A stretch of DNA of 20,111 nt, from positions 1 through 20,111 of IMG/VR virus record IMGVR_UViG_3300017779_000235, one strand, 5' to 3'. This DNA comes from a virus. Both the position numbers and the translations under genes were made by a program. Position 1 is the stretch's first letter; each line of letters opens with the position of its first letter. Below are positions 1 to 8,202 of this stretch, piece by piece. The notes below the pieces were generated by a model. That model ran no database searches, was not told the origin of the DNA, and saw only the letters and a list, made by a program, of their open reading frames with translations.

Positions 1-2
1 CA

Positions 3-533
3 TCGTCTAGTGATGATAGCAAATTAGAAGAACTTATTGATTCTGTGAGTCAATTAGTAAAAACTTATTGTGGGGTTAGTTTTTTAGATTACTACTCTGC
101 TGATAAGACAGAGTTTATTACAAAGAATTTTAATACTCATTTAGTAGAGTTAACAGAAAGTCCTGTAAATACAGTTACCAGTGTTCAGGAAAGAACTTCT
201 CCAACTGCATCATATACTACACTAACTGTAAATACAGATTATGTACTTGATGCAACTACTGATTGTTTATACCGAATGAGTGGCTCAGCATACCAAAACT
301 GGCAAACTGGACCAAATGCGATAAAAGTAATTTATAGAGCAGGGTATTCCGCATTACCACAAGATTTAAGACTCGCGGTAGTAGACCTAATTACTTACTA
401 CCATAAAAATGAGCAGAAGCAAAGGCAAACTATTGCAGGTGCTACAATTCAAAATAGCACTACAAGCATGAGAAATAGTCCTGCTTTTCCTGACCATATA
501 AAACGAGTTTTAGATATGCACAAAGTTTACTAA
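3..533 (+). CDS. Head-tail connector protein, gp6-like (5' end outside window)
   Basis: Likely head completion or connector protein that docks under the portal ring and links the capsid to the tail. The reading frame is open from base 3, so the true start lies upstream; a GTG at 45 is an internal valine, not the start. The window holds the last 176 residues. The first visible part (S-S-D-D-S-K-L-E-E-L-I-D, then a Y-C-G motif) is the pattern seen near the N-terminus of the HK97 gp6-like connector family. Near the C-terminus, IKVIYRAGYSALPQDLR followed by a helix with VVDLITYYHKNE matches the family's closing helices. It precedes the neck and tail terminator genes, the expected position. It ends in TAATG, where its stop overlaps the next start by one base. 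The family call is from motif memory; no database search was possible. Confidence 0.8.
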   Translation, partial: SSSDDSKLEELIDSVSQLVKTYCGVSFLDYYSADKTEFITKNFNTHLVELTESPVNTVTSVQERTSPTASYTTLTVNTDYVLDATTDCLYRMSGSAYQNWQTGPNAIKVIYRAGYSALPQDLRLAVVDLITYYHKNEQKQRQTIAGATIQNSTTSMRNSPAFPDHIKRVLDMHKVY

Positions 534-2026
534 TGGCCCAGGCGGACTTAAAAGATTTTTTAGAAAATCATATTCTTCCTCAGATTCAAAATAGAACAGA
601 ATTTAGGGAGCAATACTCAAATAGAAAAGTTCATGTATTTAAGCTTGATAGTGATGATATAAAAGATCAATGCATGAAAGAGATACAAGCAAGATTAGCA
701 AAAGATAAAATAGCTCTTGATAGTACAACAACAAAAAAAGGAAAAAAAGTAAAAGCGGGCGGTTTAGGAGCAGATTTTAATTTAAAACACCCATTATACT
801 TGGAATTAAAAGCAGTAGTTGATGATGAAGTTCCTAAGTTTGTTGCACAAATGTATAAAATACTTTTTGTAGGCGGTGTAAAAAACAGAAAAGGTAAGGT
901 AATAAAGTTATCTGGTATTGAGTTAGGTATAAGAGGTAAGGGAACTCCAACTTCTTTTCATGCAGTTTTATCTCCTACTTTTAAAAAGAAAGGAAAAGGT
1001 GCAGAAGTTTTTGGTCAATTTAAAACAAAAGTAAAACAAGAAGCTCAAGGTGATTTATATAATGCTTTACAAACAGTAATAGACAACTATAATGTAAAAA
1101 GTCCTGATGCAAATATAAAAGGACTAACAGGAAAAGGTCAAAGTTTTTTAGATTTAGGACATGATGAAGGAAGTGCTGTTATTACTCAAAGACAGCAAAG
1201 AACTTCAGATATGTTTTTTCAGTATGCAGAGGCTACTGAAATAATGGGAGACCCAGGATTAGCAGACTTAATAAGAGGATTTGGAGCAGAATTTTTAGTA
1301 GCAGTGCTTAAAAAAGACTCTAAAGAACTAACTGAACTTTCTGTTAGTTTTGAATCAAAACTAGATAATGCAGACACAGTAGCAAAAGGAGAAGCTGGAG
1401 AATCTATATTTTTAAAGTACCTTCAAGATGCAATAGACGCTCTTGGAGCAGAAGCCTACTTAAAGTTAGGGGGATCAGACTCTAGATTTGAAATTATAGA
1501 AAAAACTATTGTAAATGAGTTTATGAAAAATCTCCCAAAAGGAGCAAAAGTTACGAGAAGATTACCTGCTAAAATTAATTATAGTTCAGGTAAAAGAGTA
1601 GAAAGTAAAAAAATAACTACAAATGCAACAGTAATTAACGAAGCAAAAGATAACACAAAAATACGACAAAAAAGTTTTAAAAAGTCAGCTAAAAGAGGAG
1701 TATCTTCAATGCCTTTAGAGTTATTAGGCATATTAAATGATAAGCTTCCAGAAACTGTAAGAAGAAACATGATTCCTCCTGCATTACAAGATCAAACAGG
1801 TAGATTTGCAAATAGCGTAAAAGTAACAGAGATTGCTCAAACGCCAAAAGGGTTTCCAAGTATAGGCTATACCTATGATAGAGATAACTACGAGCAATAT
1901 GAAATAACTAGCGGTAGTTCTCAATGGGCAAATAGCGATAGAGACCCAAGAAAATTAATAGATGCCTCAATAAGAGAAATCGCAGCACAAACAGCTTTAG
2001 GCAGATTTTTTACTAGGAGAGTTTAA
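533..2026 (+). CDS. Neck / head-tail junction structural protein (family unclear)
   Basis: A 497-residue protein between the connector and the tail terminator, where lambda has gpZ and HK97 has gp10; a role in joining head and tail is inferred mainly from position. The first two thirds are lysine-rich and charged, with no motif I recognise. The C-terminal part looks like a conserved module: PETVRRNMIPPALQDQTGRF (about residues 406-425), then a Y-T-Y motif, RDPRKLIDASIREIA (472-486) and an RRV end. I recall similar C-termini in structural proteins of marine phages, but cannot name the family with certainty. It is more than twice as long as lambda gpZ (192 residues). The ATG overlaps the upstream stop (TAATG) with no good ribosome binding site, so translation is probably coupled. 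There is no signal peptide or membrane segment. Confidence 0.6.
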   Translation: MAQADLKDFLENHILPQIQNRTEFREQYSNRKVHVFKLDSDDIKDQCMKEIQARLAKDKIALDSTTTKKGKKVKAGGLGADFNLKHPLYLELKAVVDDEVPKFVAQMYKILFVGGVKNRKGKVIKLSGIELGIRGKGTPTSFHAVLSPTFKKKGKGAEVFGQFKTKVKQEAQGDLYNALQTVIDNYNVKSPDANIKGLTGKGQSFLDLGHDEGSAVITQRQQRTSDMFFQYAEATEIMGDPGLADLIRGFGAEFLVAVLKKDSKELTELSVSFESKLDNADTVAKGEAGESIFLKYLQDAIDALGAEAYLKLGGSDSRFEIIEKTIVNEFMKNLPKGAKVTRRLPAKINYSSGKRVESKKITTNATVINEAKDNTKIRQKSFKKSAKRGVSSMPLELLGILNDKLPETVRRNMIPPALQDQTGRFANSVKVTEIAQTPKGFPSIGYTYDRDNYEQYEITSGSSQWANSDRDPRKLIDASIREIAAQTALGRFFTRRV

Positions 2027-2475
2027 TGTCAAGAACATATACAACTAGACGTCAAAGTATTGTAAATGCTCTTGTAACTCAACTTAAAACAATAAACGGA
2101 ACGGGTGCATTTCTTACAAATGTAAATAACAATGTAAGTCCACGTTTAAAGTTTTGGGATGAAGTAGATGACTTTCCTGCGGTACATTTAAATGCAGGAC
2201 AAGAAACAAGAAGTTATCAAGGGGGCGGATATAAAGATCGCTTTCTTTCAGTAACAGTTCGTTGTTATGTAAATGAAGAAGATGCAGTCGATGCATTAGA
2301 TAAACTTTTGGAAGATGTAGAAACGGTTTTAGAAGCGAATTCAAGTTTAACATATACGGATAGGCAGGGAAATACCCAGGCCACCCAAACTATCACAATC
2401 GTGAGTATTGATACTGACGAGGGTGTACTCGAACCTTTAGGCGTTGGGGAAATGCTAATTGAGGTACGATACTAG
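2026..2475 (+). CDS. Tail terminator protein (lambda gpU-like role)
   Basis: Probable tail terminator: a small protein that forms a ring on the finished tail tube, stops its growth and makes the surface that binds the neck. Its 149 residues are a usual size (lambda gpU has 131). The N-terminal helix (RRQSIVNALVTQLKTI) is followed by a strand with DFPAVHL, then VRCYVNEEDAVDALDKLL (78-95), a long helix, and a closing strand with DEGVLEPLGVGEMLIEV (131-147). This helix-strand-helix-strand pattern with the V-L-x-P-x-G-V-G-E-M ending is typical of the family. The start overlaps the upstream stop (TAATG) and has a good AGGAG at 2015-2019, six bases before the ATG. It lies directly before the tube gene, as U precedes V in lambda. 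The family is recognised from memory, not searched. Confidence 0.75.
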   Translation: MSRTYTTRRQSIVNALVTQLKTINGTGAFLTNVNNNVSPRLKFWDEVDDFPAVHLNAGQETRSYQGGGYKDRFLSVTVRCYVNEEDAVDALDKLLEDVETVLEANSSLTYTDRQGNTQATQTITIVSIDTDEGVLEPLGVGEMLIEVRY

Positions 2476-2536
2476 AAACAACTAGTACGAACAAACGTTC
2501 ACGCTTAGTTCTTTCAAGAAACATAGGAGAAAAACT
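2476..2536 (+). promoter_or_regulatory. 61-base leader of the tube gene with hairpin and strong RBS
   Basis: Non-coding gap before the tube gene. AACTAG (2480-2485) can pair with TTAGTT (2505-2510, one G-T pair) around an inner GAAC/GTTC stem (2489-2492 with 2497-2500), giving a two-part hairpin. A second small dyad, TTCTT-TC-AAGAA, lies at 2509-2520. A strong AGGAG at 2525-2529 sits seven bases before the ATG. I see no -10/-35 pair here, so the tube gene is probably read from an upstream promoter. A role for the hairpin, for example in mRNA stability, is a guess. Confidence 0.4.
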
Positions 2537-3862
2537 ATGACAGCAAGTGCAAGTGACACTATATTTCTACAACGAGACATAAAAGTCTACGTTGCGAAAA
2601 AAGATGTAGATATGGGGTATGAAATTCCAACTTTAGAAGGTATTTCATTTTCTCAAGCAATAAATAATGCTACAATAACATTAAATGAAGCAAGTCCTGA
2701 TGGTACTACTCAGCGCAGGGGTTCGGCTGCTTTTGCAGAGTCTCTTGCTCCTGCAGAGTGGTCTTTTCAAACTTACTTAAGACCTACAAAATCAGCTAGT
2801 GCAAATGGTACTTATACTAATGGGGATCGAGATGATACTGCAACTCATGGAGCAGTTGAAGAGTTTCTTTGGGCAGCATTAGCAGGTGACTTAGGCACAG
2901 CTACAATGCCTTCAGCTTCTGCGGATAAAGCTTTAACTGCCTGGAGTTTTGGTACTACAGATGGTGTTTTAGATTTTGATAGCTCAAACAAACTACAGCT
3001 CGGTAAATTTGATTTATTATTTGCCTTAGCAGGCGATGGAAGTGGTGTAGGCGATGATAAAAATATAATTTATCATTTGGATGAAGCAGTTGTAAACGAA
3101 GTAACTATTGATTTTGATATTGATGGCATTGCTACTTGTAGCTGGAGCGGCTTCGCCAAGAAAATCTATGAAGTAAATGATGGAGCTAGAGATGCAAACT
3201 CTAGCAGCACAGCAGGTTGGTTTGATAATATTAGTGCTGCTAATGTAATTACTCCTGGATCTAAGACAATTACAGAAGGAAATACTTCTACTAGTAACTT
3301 TATTCAAAATAGGTTAAGTGAAGTAACTATTGCTAATAGTCATGATCCAAACACTAATTATTCTGCTGCCTATACTCTTACTTTAACGGGTGGAAGTATT
3401 ACAGTTAGTAATAATATTTCATATGTTACTCCTTCTATGATGCAAACAGTAAATCAGCCTCTTGGTCATATTACAGGATCAAGAACTGTTTCAGGTAATT
3501 TAACTTGTTATGCAGATAATACTGCAGATCGTAGTATGGATCTTTTTGAAGATTTACAAGAAGCAAGTGTGTATGATGATACAAATATTTTTGAGTTACG
3601 TGTGTATTTAGGTGGCAAAAATGCTACAAATCTACCAAACGCTCCTGGGTGTATGTTTGTTATGCCAGCAGCACACTTAGATATTCCTACTCATAATATT
3701 GGGGATGTGGTTAGTTTTGATATAGGTTTCACAGCATTAGCAAGTAATGCAACTCATACTATCGCCACAACTACAGCAGCATTTGCTCTCAGTGCAGATG
3801 CAACAGCTACAAATTCATTAACTGGTACTAATGAACTATTTGTAGTAATGGCAGGTTTATAA
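2537..3862 (+). CDS. Major tail tube protein, T5 pb6-like
   Basis: Main structural subunit of the tail tube. At 441 residues it is about twice a lambda-type tube protein and close to T5 pb6 (464), which carries two tube domains and builds trimeric rings that mimic hexamers. From memory several blocks align with pb6: residues 35-80 (LEGISFSQ, TLNEASP, RRGSAAF, then L-A-P-A-E-W-S-F) against the pb6 block with N-E-A-G-P and L-N-A-A-E-W-S-F; and residues 285-325 (GGSITVSNNISYVTPSMM) against GGTFTINNNITYLTPNVM. Both tube copies are visible, at about 35-205 and 255-402. The C-terminal Ig-like domain of T5 pb6 is absent; only about 40 A/T-rich residues remain. The ATG has AGGAG seven bases upstream. 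The gene has its own leader and a strong terminator behind it, fitting a high-copy product. Confidence 0.88.
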   Translation: MTASASDTIFLQRDIKVYVAKKDVDMGYEIPTLEGISFSQAINNATITLNEASPDGTTQRRGSAAFAESLAPAEWSFQTYLRPTKSASANGTYTNGDRDDTATHGAVEEFLWAALAGDLGTATMPSASADKALTAWSFGTTDGVLDFDSSNKLQLGKFDLLFALAGDGSGVGDDKNIIYHLDEAVVNEVTIDFDIDGIATCSWSGFAKKIYEVNDGARDANSSSTAGWFDNISAANVITPGSKTITEGNTSTSNFIQNRLSEVTIANSHDPNTNYSAAYTLTLTGGSITVSNNISYVTPSMMQTVNQPLGHITGSRTVSGNLTCYADNTADRSMDLFEDLQEASVYDDTNIFELRVYLGGKNATNLPNAPGCMFVMPAAHLDIPTHNIGDVVSFDIGFTALASNATHTIATTTAAFALSADATATNSLTGTNELFVVMAGL

Positions 3863-3875
3863 TATTTAGTAACTT

Positions 3876-3900
3876 AAAAAGGGGCTTCGGCCCCTTTTTT
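3876..3900 (+). terminator. Strong rho-independent terminator after the tube gene
   Basis: GGGGC (3881-3885), a TTCG tetraloop and GCCCC (3890-3894) form a perfect GC stem with the especially stable UUCG loop. A run of five A before it and six T after it extend the stem and supply the U-tract. The A run on the far side means it could also work on the minus strand. It lies 13 bases after the tube stop codon and just before a new promoter, so it separates two transcription units. Confidence 0.95.
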
Positions 3901-3918
3901 ACATCGCAAAAAAAGTTC

Positions 3919-3956
3919 TTGACATTTTCCTCAATTTAAAATATACTATCTAGTAT
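3919..3956 (+). promoter_or_regulatory. Sigma-70-type promoter for chaperone, tape measure and tip genes
   Basis: TTGACA (3919-3924, perfect -35) and TATACT (3942-3947, five of six -10 matches) are separated by the ideal 17 bases, with an A-run just upstream (3907-3914) like an UP element. Transcription should start near 3953-3955, leaving a leader of about 40 bases before the ATG at 3993. The dyad ATACTA-TC-TAGTAT (3943-3956) covers the -10 and the start site and could be an operator. Position directly after a terminator and before a gene makes a chance match unlikely. Confidence 0.88.
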
Positions 3957-3992
3957 TAAATTATTAACTACAACTTAAATAAAGGTCCAAAT

Positions 3993-4415
3993 ATGAGTGA
4001 CACTCCAGTATCGTTAGCAACATTAATTACCCCAAGTAAAACAGTTACACTTGATTTTCCAGGGTATAAAGGTCTAAATATAGATCTCTGCTACTTAGGC
4101 AGAGAAGAGCTTCTAAAGTTACGCAAGAAGTGTGTAACAACAAAGTTCAATAAAAAAACACATCAGCCTGAAGAAGAGCTGAATGACGAAAAGTTTTTAG
4201 AAGAGTACTGTAAGGCAGTAATAAAAGGATGGGCAGGCTTTAAATATTCTTACCTAGAAGAGCTTCTTTTGGTGGATGTATCTAGTTTTGACCCTGATGA
4301 TGTGCTTCCTTATACTCAAGATAATGCAGAGACATTGATGAAAAATTCCAATGGCTTTGATACTTGGGTATCTGAGACAGTAGGAGATTTGGAAAATTTT
4401 ACTACGCGCAGGTAG
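3993..4415 (+). CDS. Tail assembly chaperone, short form (lambda gpG-like)
   Basis: Normal-frame product of the tail chaperone gene pair. In lambda, gpG and the frameshifted gpGT coat the tape measure protein and recruit tube subunits, and neither stays in the finished tail. This 140-residue acidic protein shows no catalytic motif; its identity rests on its place between tube and tape measure genes, its size (lambda gpG has 140) and the slippery site just before its stop. The start is ATG 3993, with AAAGG at 3981-3985. Distinctive segments are GREELLKLRKKC and WAGFKYSYLEELL. It is the first gene after the promoter at 3919-3947. Confidence 0.88.
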   Translation: MSDTPVSLATLITPSKTVTLDFPGYKGLNIDLCYLGREELLKLRKKCVTTKFNKKTHQPEEELNDEKFLEEYCKAVIKGWAGFKYSYLEELLLVDVSSFDPDDVLPYTQDNAETLMKNSNGFDTWVSETVGDLENFTTRR

Positions 4416-4831
4416 AGCGCATTACAGATCTACTTGAGCGTTCTGTAGCCCAACAGGATGCAAATATAGACGTAGAGAAGTACTTGCGTATATGTGAGCT
4501 ACAAAACCAAGAACCTGATCCTGAAAAGATGCCGGTGAGCCCCTCAATGTTTCCAGAGGAGGTTCAGTCGGCATTTTTTATTTATAACCTTTTAGAGGAT
4601 AATTGGGATGGAACATCTGGAAGTTATATGGGTAAAGTCTACTCTAGTGTAGAATTTTTATTTAAGTTATATGAAATAGATAACCAGCCAGCAGTTTTAT
4701 TATTCTTAAAAATTTATGATAGTTTAGTGGTTAGTTTTAGATCTAACAAAGCAGAAGCAAAGAGAAAAGCAGCAGAGAGAAAGTCTTCTGCAGGAAGCGG
4801 CAAACAATACGCTCATAATGTAAAACTATAA
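3993..4831 (+). CDS. Tail assembly chaperone, -1 frameshift product (lambda gpGT-like)
   Basis: Fusion made when ribosomes slip back one base at A AAT TTT (4394-4400): 136 residues from the 3993 frame, then 143 from the -1 frame, 279 in all. Immediately after the slip the second frame reads YYAQVERITDLLERSVAQQ, an in-frame continuation with no start codon. The T-like part continues with EVQSAFFIYNLLEDNWDG and a basic end (K-A-E-A-K-R-K-A-A-E-R-K). By analogy with lambda, the G part binds the tape measure protein and the T part recruits tube subunits. The stop overlaps the tape measure start as TAATG (4829-4833). The -1 frame also contains a TTG at 4484, but it lacks a convincing ribosome binding site and would drop the conserved first 28 residues after the slip, so I do not call it as a separate gene. 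Confidence 0.85.
4394..4400 (+). promoter_or_regulatory. Programmed -1 ribosomal frameshift site AAATTTT
   Basis: The heptamer reads A AAT TTT in the normal frame, a true X-XXY-YYZ slippery site, five codons upstream of the TAG at 4413. After slipping, reading resumes at 4400 as TAC TAC GCG CAG and stays open to 4831. A four-base GCGC stem (4406-4409 with 4417-4420, seven-base loop) follows at six bases and could act as a weak stimulator. Confidence 0.88.
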
Positions 4832-7800
4832 TGGCAAAGAATAAAGTCAAAATAGATGTAACAGTAGATGATAAAGGCACTACTAAAAAAGTCGGGGTCG
4901 GAGCAAAGAATGCTGCCGATAATCTGGACAAAGTAGGTAAAGGTGCCCATAATGCTGATCGTCAATTAAAAGGAGCTGCTCAGGCTTCTTCAAATACTAC
5001 TAAAAACTTTTCAAAGATGTCACAAGGTATATCAGGTGGACTAGTACCTGCGTATGCAACTCTTGCTGCACAGCTCTTTGCCGTATCTGCCGCGTTTAAC
5101 TTTTTAAAGCGCGCAGGTGATATTGTTACTCTACAAAGAGGCCAGGAAGCTTTTGCAGCCACAACAGGTACTGCAATGAGAGCTTTAGCTAAAGATATTA
5201 TTGCAGCTACAGACGCTCAAATAGGTTTTCAAGAGGCTTCTCAAGCAGCTGCGATTGGTATAGCCTCTGGACTATCACCAGAGCAACTTACAAGATTAGG
5301 TACTGCCGCAAAGCAAACTGCAGCAATTCTTGGTAGAGATGTTACAGATGCATTTAATCGTTTAGTACGCGGCACAACAAAAGCAGAACCAGAACTACTA
5401 GATGAATTAGGTATTATACTTCGACTTGACAAAGCTACAGGTGATTATGCAGATAAAATAGGAAAACATAAAAATGAGCTAAGTGCTTTTGAAAGAACTC
5501 AAGCGGTAACAAATGATGTTCTAGCGCAAGCAGAAGAAAAGTTTGGAAAAATAGAAGCAGCAGTAGGATTAACAGTTAATCCTTTTAATCAATTAGGAAA
5601 AGCTTTTGATGATATAATTATTCAAATACAAGAATTTACAGCTGCAGTAGCAGGTCCTCTTGCAAAAGTTTTAACAGATTTCCCTATTTTAGTTGGGGGT
5701 GCGTTCGCTTTTTTCTCGAAAGGAATACTAACTGCAGCCATTCCAGGTGTTGCAGCTTTTGGCGATAATTTAAAAAAAGTTGCGAAGGAAGGAGTAAAAG
5801 ATCTTGGGGCTCTACAAGCTCAGTCACTTGCAGCAAATAGAGCCTTAGCTGCTGGTCTTGCAGACCCAGAAGCAGCCGCTGCAATGGGGCAGGCAGCTAG
5901 ATCCCAGCTACAAGGAAGCATGAAAAATGTAGGTATAACTGGAGGAGTATTTAAAATAGCAGAAGGAGATGGTCCAATAGGAAATGCTGCTTTAGGTAAG
6001 ATGAAATCTCAACTACAAAAAATGTATGGAGATGCAAGCGACATATCTGATAAAGCCCTAGATGGAATGATATCAAATATAGACGACTTAGTTTTTGAAA
6101 ATAAAATAGGAATGGGAAAAGTCACCGCTAGTGTAACCTCAATGCAGCAAAAAGGATCTTTAAAGTTTGCGAAACTTAAAACAGATGCTCAGCTAGCGTT
6201 TGCAAGTATAGGTCAAAAAGGTGCGGCAGCTTTTTCCATGTTAGGTAGAGCAATGAATATGTTAGGAATCGCTGCCATGGCTGTTTCTTTCGGACTAATG
6301 GCATTTAATTTTATAAAGTCAAAAATGGCGGGAGATAAGCTAACCTCAACTCTAGATATTCAAGCTAGAAAAATGGAGCTTCTTAAAGACAAAGTAAAAA
6401 GTTTATCTCAAGAATTTGCTAATTTTAATATAATACAAGGAGTACTAGGCAGAGATAGAGGAACTTCGGCAGCCGGAGCTGTAGGAAATCGTTTGTCCTC
6501 TCTTTCAGAGTCCGATGTTCGTCTAGGTTTAAGAGCTGAAACACCTGGCTCAAGTGAAATAAAAGATTTTAACAAAGGCCGAAATAGATTTCTTGCAGCT
6601 CAAAGAGATCTTGCCCCAAACGAAAGTGGCCTCGGATTAGTCATGAAAGAACTATACAGACTGCAAAACGCCGGTGCACTTAATCCAAAAGACACAATGC
6701 ACGGAGAGTTTCTAAGGCTTCAAGCAGAATATAAAGAGCTTTTGACAAAGGTACAGGAAGGCCGAGCCGAGCGGGATGCTGATGCTTTATACGGGCGGGG
6801 TCTAGTAGCCTCGATGGGTGCTGATCCAGCAAGTGTAACAGCCCAACTAATAGATGAGCAAAAAGGCATAACTGATGCGATGAGAAACGCAAGTACTCAC
6901 GTAGCTGCTTACGATAAAGAATTAAATGAATTACTTGCTTCTGAAACCGCGTTAACTGACAATCAAATAGAAAGTATAGCAAGTAAGAGAGCTTTAGCAG
7001 CAGCAGACCTGGTAAGAATTGGTCAAGTTCAAAGATTAAACACAGAGGCTGACAAGCAATTAACAAGTATAAACAAAACTTTATTTGCGCAAAGTAAGTA
7101 TGCAACTTCAATAGCCTCTGTTAATAGTGCTATTGAAGCAAGCACTAAAGCAGGAGAAACGTTGAATGAACAAGAAAGAGAGAAATTAGAATTATATCAA
7201 AGAATGCTACCAATTTTAAAAGAATTAGAAGCGGTAGAAAAACGAAGAGCGCTAGAAGATGCTACAGCAAAAGTTACTGGTGCTGAAATGCAACAGCGTG
7301 GTAGAGGTTCAAGAGGTGGACAAAATCTTTTTGCGAGTGGAAGAAAAGAAAGCGCAAGACTCTTTAATTTAGATCAAGCAGAATTACAGCGAACTAGAAC
7401 GCAAGAAAATATAGCAACTTTACAGGGTCAAATAGATAGTGGAAGTCTTGGTAAACAACAAATAGAGGATGCAAAACACCAAATAAAACTTAAACGACAG
7501 TCAATAGAGCTGCAAGACATAGCAATTCAAAAATTAAAAGACGAAGGCAATCTTATGCTACAGTTTGGCTTACAAACCGCAGATGCATTAGAAGGTGCAC
7601 TAGGTAATGCTTTCCTAGCAATGATAGACGGAAGTAAATCAGCTTCAGAAGCAATGAAAGATTTTGCAAAAAATGTACTTGCTTCTATGGCTCAAATTGC
7701 TGCAAACCAACTTGCTGCTCAAATTCTTACAGGCATAGGAGGTTTGTTTACTAGTGGAGCTCCCGCTAATGCAGTAATAGATTCTCAAACTGGTGCAATA

Positions 7801-8202
7801 ATGAGTCCTGCAATGAATCAACCAACCCCCTTATTTCAAAGATATGGTGGAATGACAGAGCGTATTCCAGGCTACCGAAACGGTAAGATGCCAGGTATGT
7901 ACTCTGAAGGCGGAATCGCAAAAGGGCGTCAAGCAGGCTATCCTGCTATACTTCATGGCACTGAAGCAGTTGTACCACTACCGAATGGTAACAAGATTCC
8001 CGTAGAAATGAAAGGCGGTGGTGGAGACCAAAATAATATAGTAATTAATGTTTCTTCCGAGGGTAATACATCCGCTGGAGGAACCGGCTCTAGTGTTTCT
8101 CAACAGAAAGAAGTAGGTAAAGCACTAGCTGCCGCAGTTCAAAAAGAATTAATAAAACAAAAACGACCTGGTGGCATACTCAGCCCATATGGAGCAAGAT
8201 AA
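4831..8202 (+). CDS. Tail tape measure protein (lambda gpH-like role)
   Basis: Sets tail length by running inside the tube, and usually leaves with the DNA at infection. Its 1,123 residues, at the rule-of-thumb 0.15 nm per residue, predict a tail near 165-170 nm. The basic, polar N-terminus (1-65) is followed by a conserved early module with QLFAVSAAFNFLKRAGD (81-97), AASGLSPEQ-type helices and RLVRGTTKAEPELLDELG (177-194). Hydrophobic segments at about 284-309 and 465-495 are candidate membrane-inserting parts. Long charged, probably coiled-coil stretches cover about 500-910. The end has ALEGALGNAFLAMIDG, then glycine-rich GGIAKG and LHGTEAVVPLPNG, a motif common at tape measure C-termini. 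I see no HExxH, lysozyme or NlpC motif. The start overlaps the chaperone stop (TAATG) without a clear ribosome binding site, suggesting coupled translation. Confidence 0.93.
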   Translation: MAKNKVKIDVTVDDKGTTKKVGVGAKNAADNLDKVGKGAHNADRQLKGAAQASSNTTKNFSKMSQGISGGLVPAYATLAAQLFAVSAAFNFLKRAGDIVTLQRGQEAFAATTGTAMRALAKDIIAATDAQIGFQEASQAAAIGIASGLSPEQLTRLGTAAKQTAAILGRDVTDAFNRLVRGTTKAEPELLDELGIILRLDKATGDYADKIGKHKNELSAFERTQAVTNDVLAQAEEKFGKIEAAVGLTVNPFNQLGKAFDDIIIQIQEFTAAVAGPLAKVLTDFPILVGGAFAFFSKGILTAAIPGVAAFGDNLKKVAKEGVKDLGALQAQSLAANRALAAGLADPEAAAAMGQAARSQLQGSMKNVGITGGVFKIAEGDGPIGNAALGKMKSQLQKMYGDASDISDKALDGMISNIDDLVFENKIGMGKVTASVTSMQQKGSLKFAKLKTDAQLAFASIGQKGAAAFSMLGRAMNMLGIAAMAVSFGLMAFNFIKSKMAGDKLTSTLDIQARKMELLKDKVKSLSQEFANFNIIQGVLGRDRGTSAAGAVGNRLSSLSESDVRLGLRAETPGSSEIKDFNKGRNRFLAAQRDLAPNESGLGLVMKELYRLQNAGALNPKDTMHGEFLRLQAEYKELLTKVQEGRAERDADALYGRGLVASMGADPASVTAQLIDEQKGITDAMRNASTHVAAYDKELNELLASETALTDNQIESIASKRALAAADLVRIGQVQRLNTEADKQLTSINKTLFAQSKYATSIASVNSAIEASTKAGETLNEQEREKLELYQRMLPILKELEAVEKRRALEDATAKVTGAEMQQRGRGSRGGQNLFASGRKESARLFNLDQAELQRTRTQENIATLQGQIDSGSLGKQQIEDAKHQIKLKRQSIELQDIAIQKLKDEGNLMLQFGLQTADALEGALGNAFLAMIDGSKSASEAMKDFAKNVLASMAQIAANQLAAQILTGIGGLFTSGAPANAVIDSQTGAIMSPAMNQPTPLFQRYGGMTERIPGYRNGKMPGMYSEGGIAKGRQAGYPAILHGTEAVVPLPNGNKIPVEMKGGGGDQNNIVINVSSEGNTSAGGTGSSVSQQKEVGKALAAAVQKELIKQKRPGGILSPYGAR

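Noticed and set aside
45-533. GTG at 45 as the start of the first gene
   Set aside because: The frame is open to base 3 and the upstream residues (S-D-D-S-K-L-E-E-L-I-D) fit the connector family, so the gene begins before the window.
4529-4580. ATGCCG/CGGCAT stem followed by a T-run, terminator-like
   Set aside because: The arms are 34 bases apart with only a partial inner stem, and it lies in the middle of the fused chaperone frame; a terminator here would cut the operon.
4484-4831. Separate gene starting at TTG 4484
   Set aside because: No convincing ribosome binding site, and the same frame is reached by the -1 slip at 4394-4400, which adds a natural continuation; it is the 3' part of the fused chaperone.
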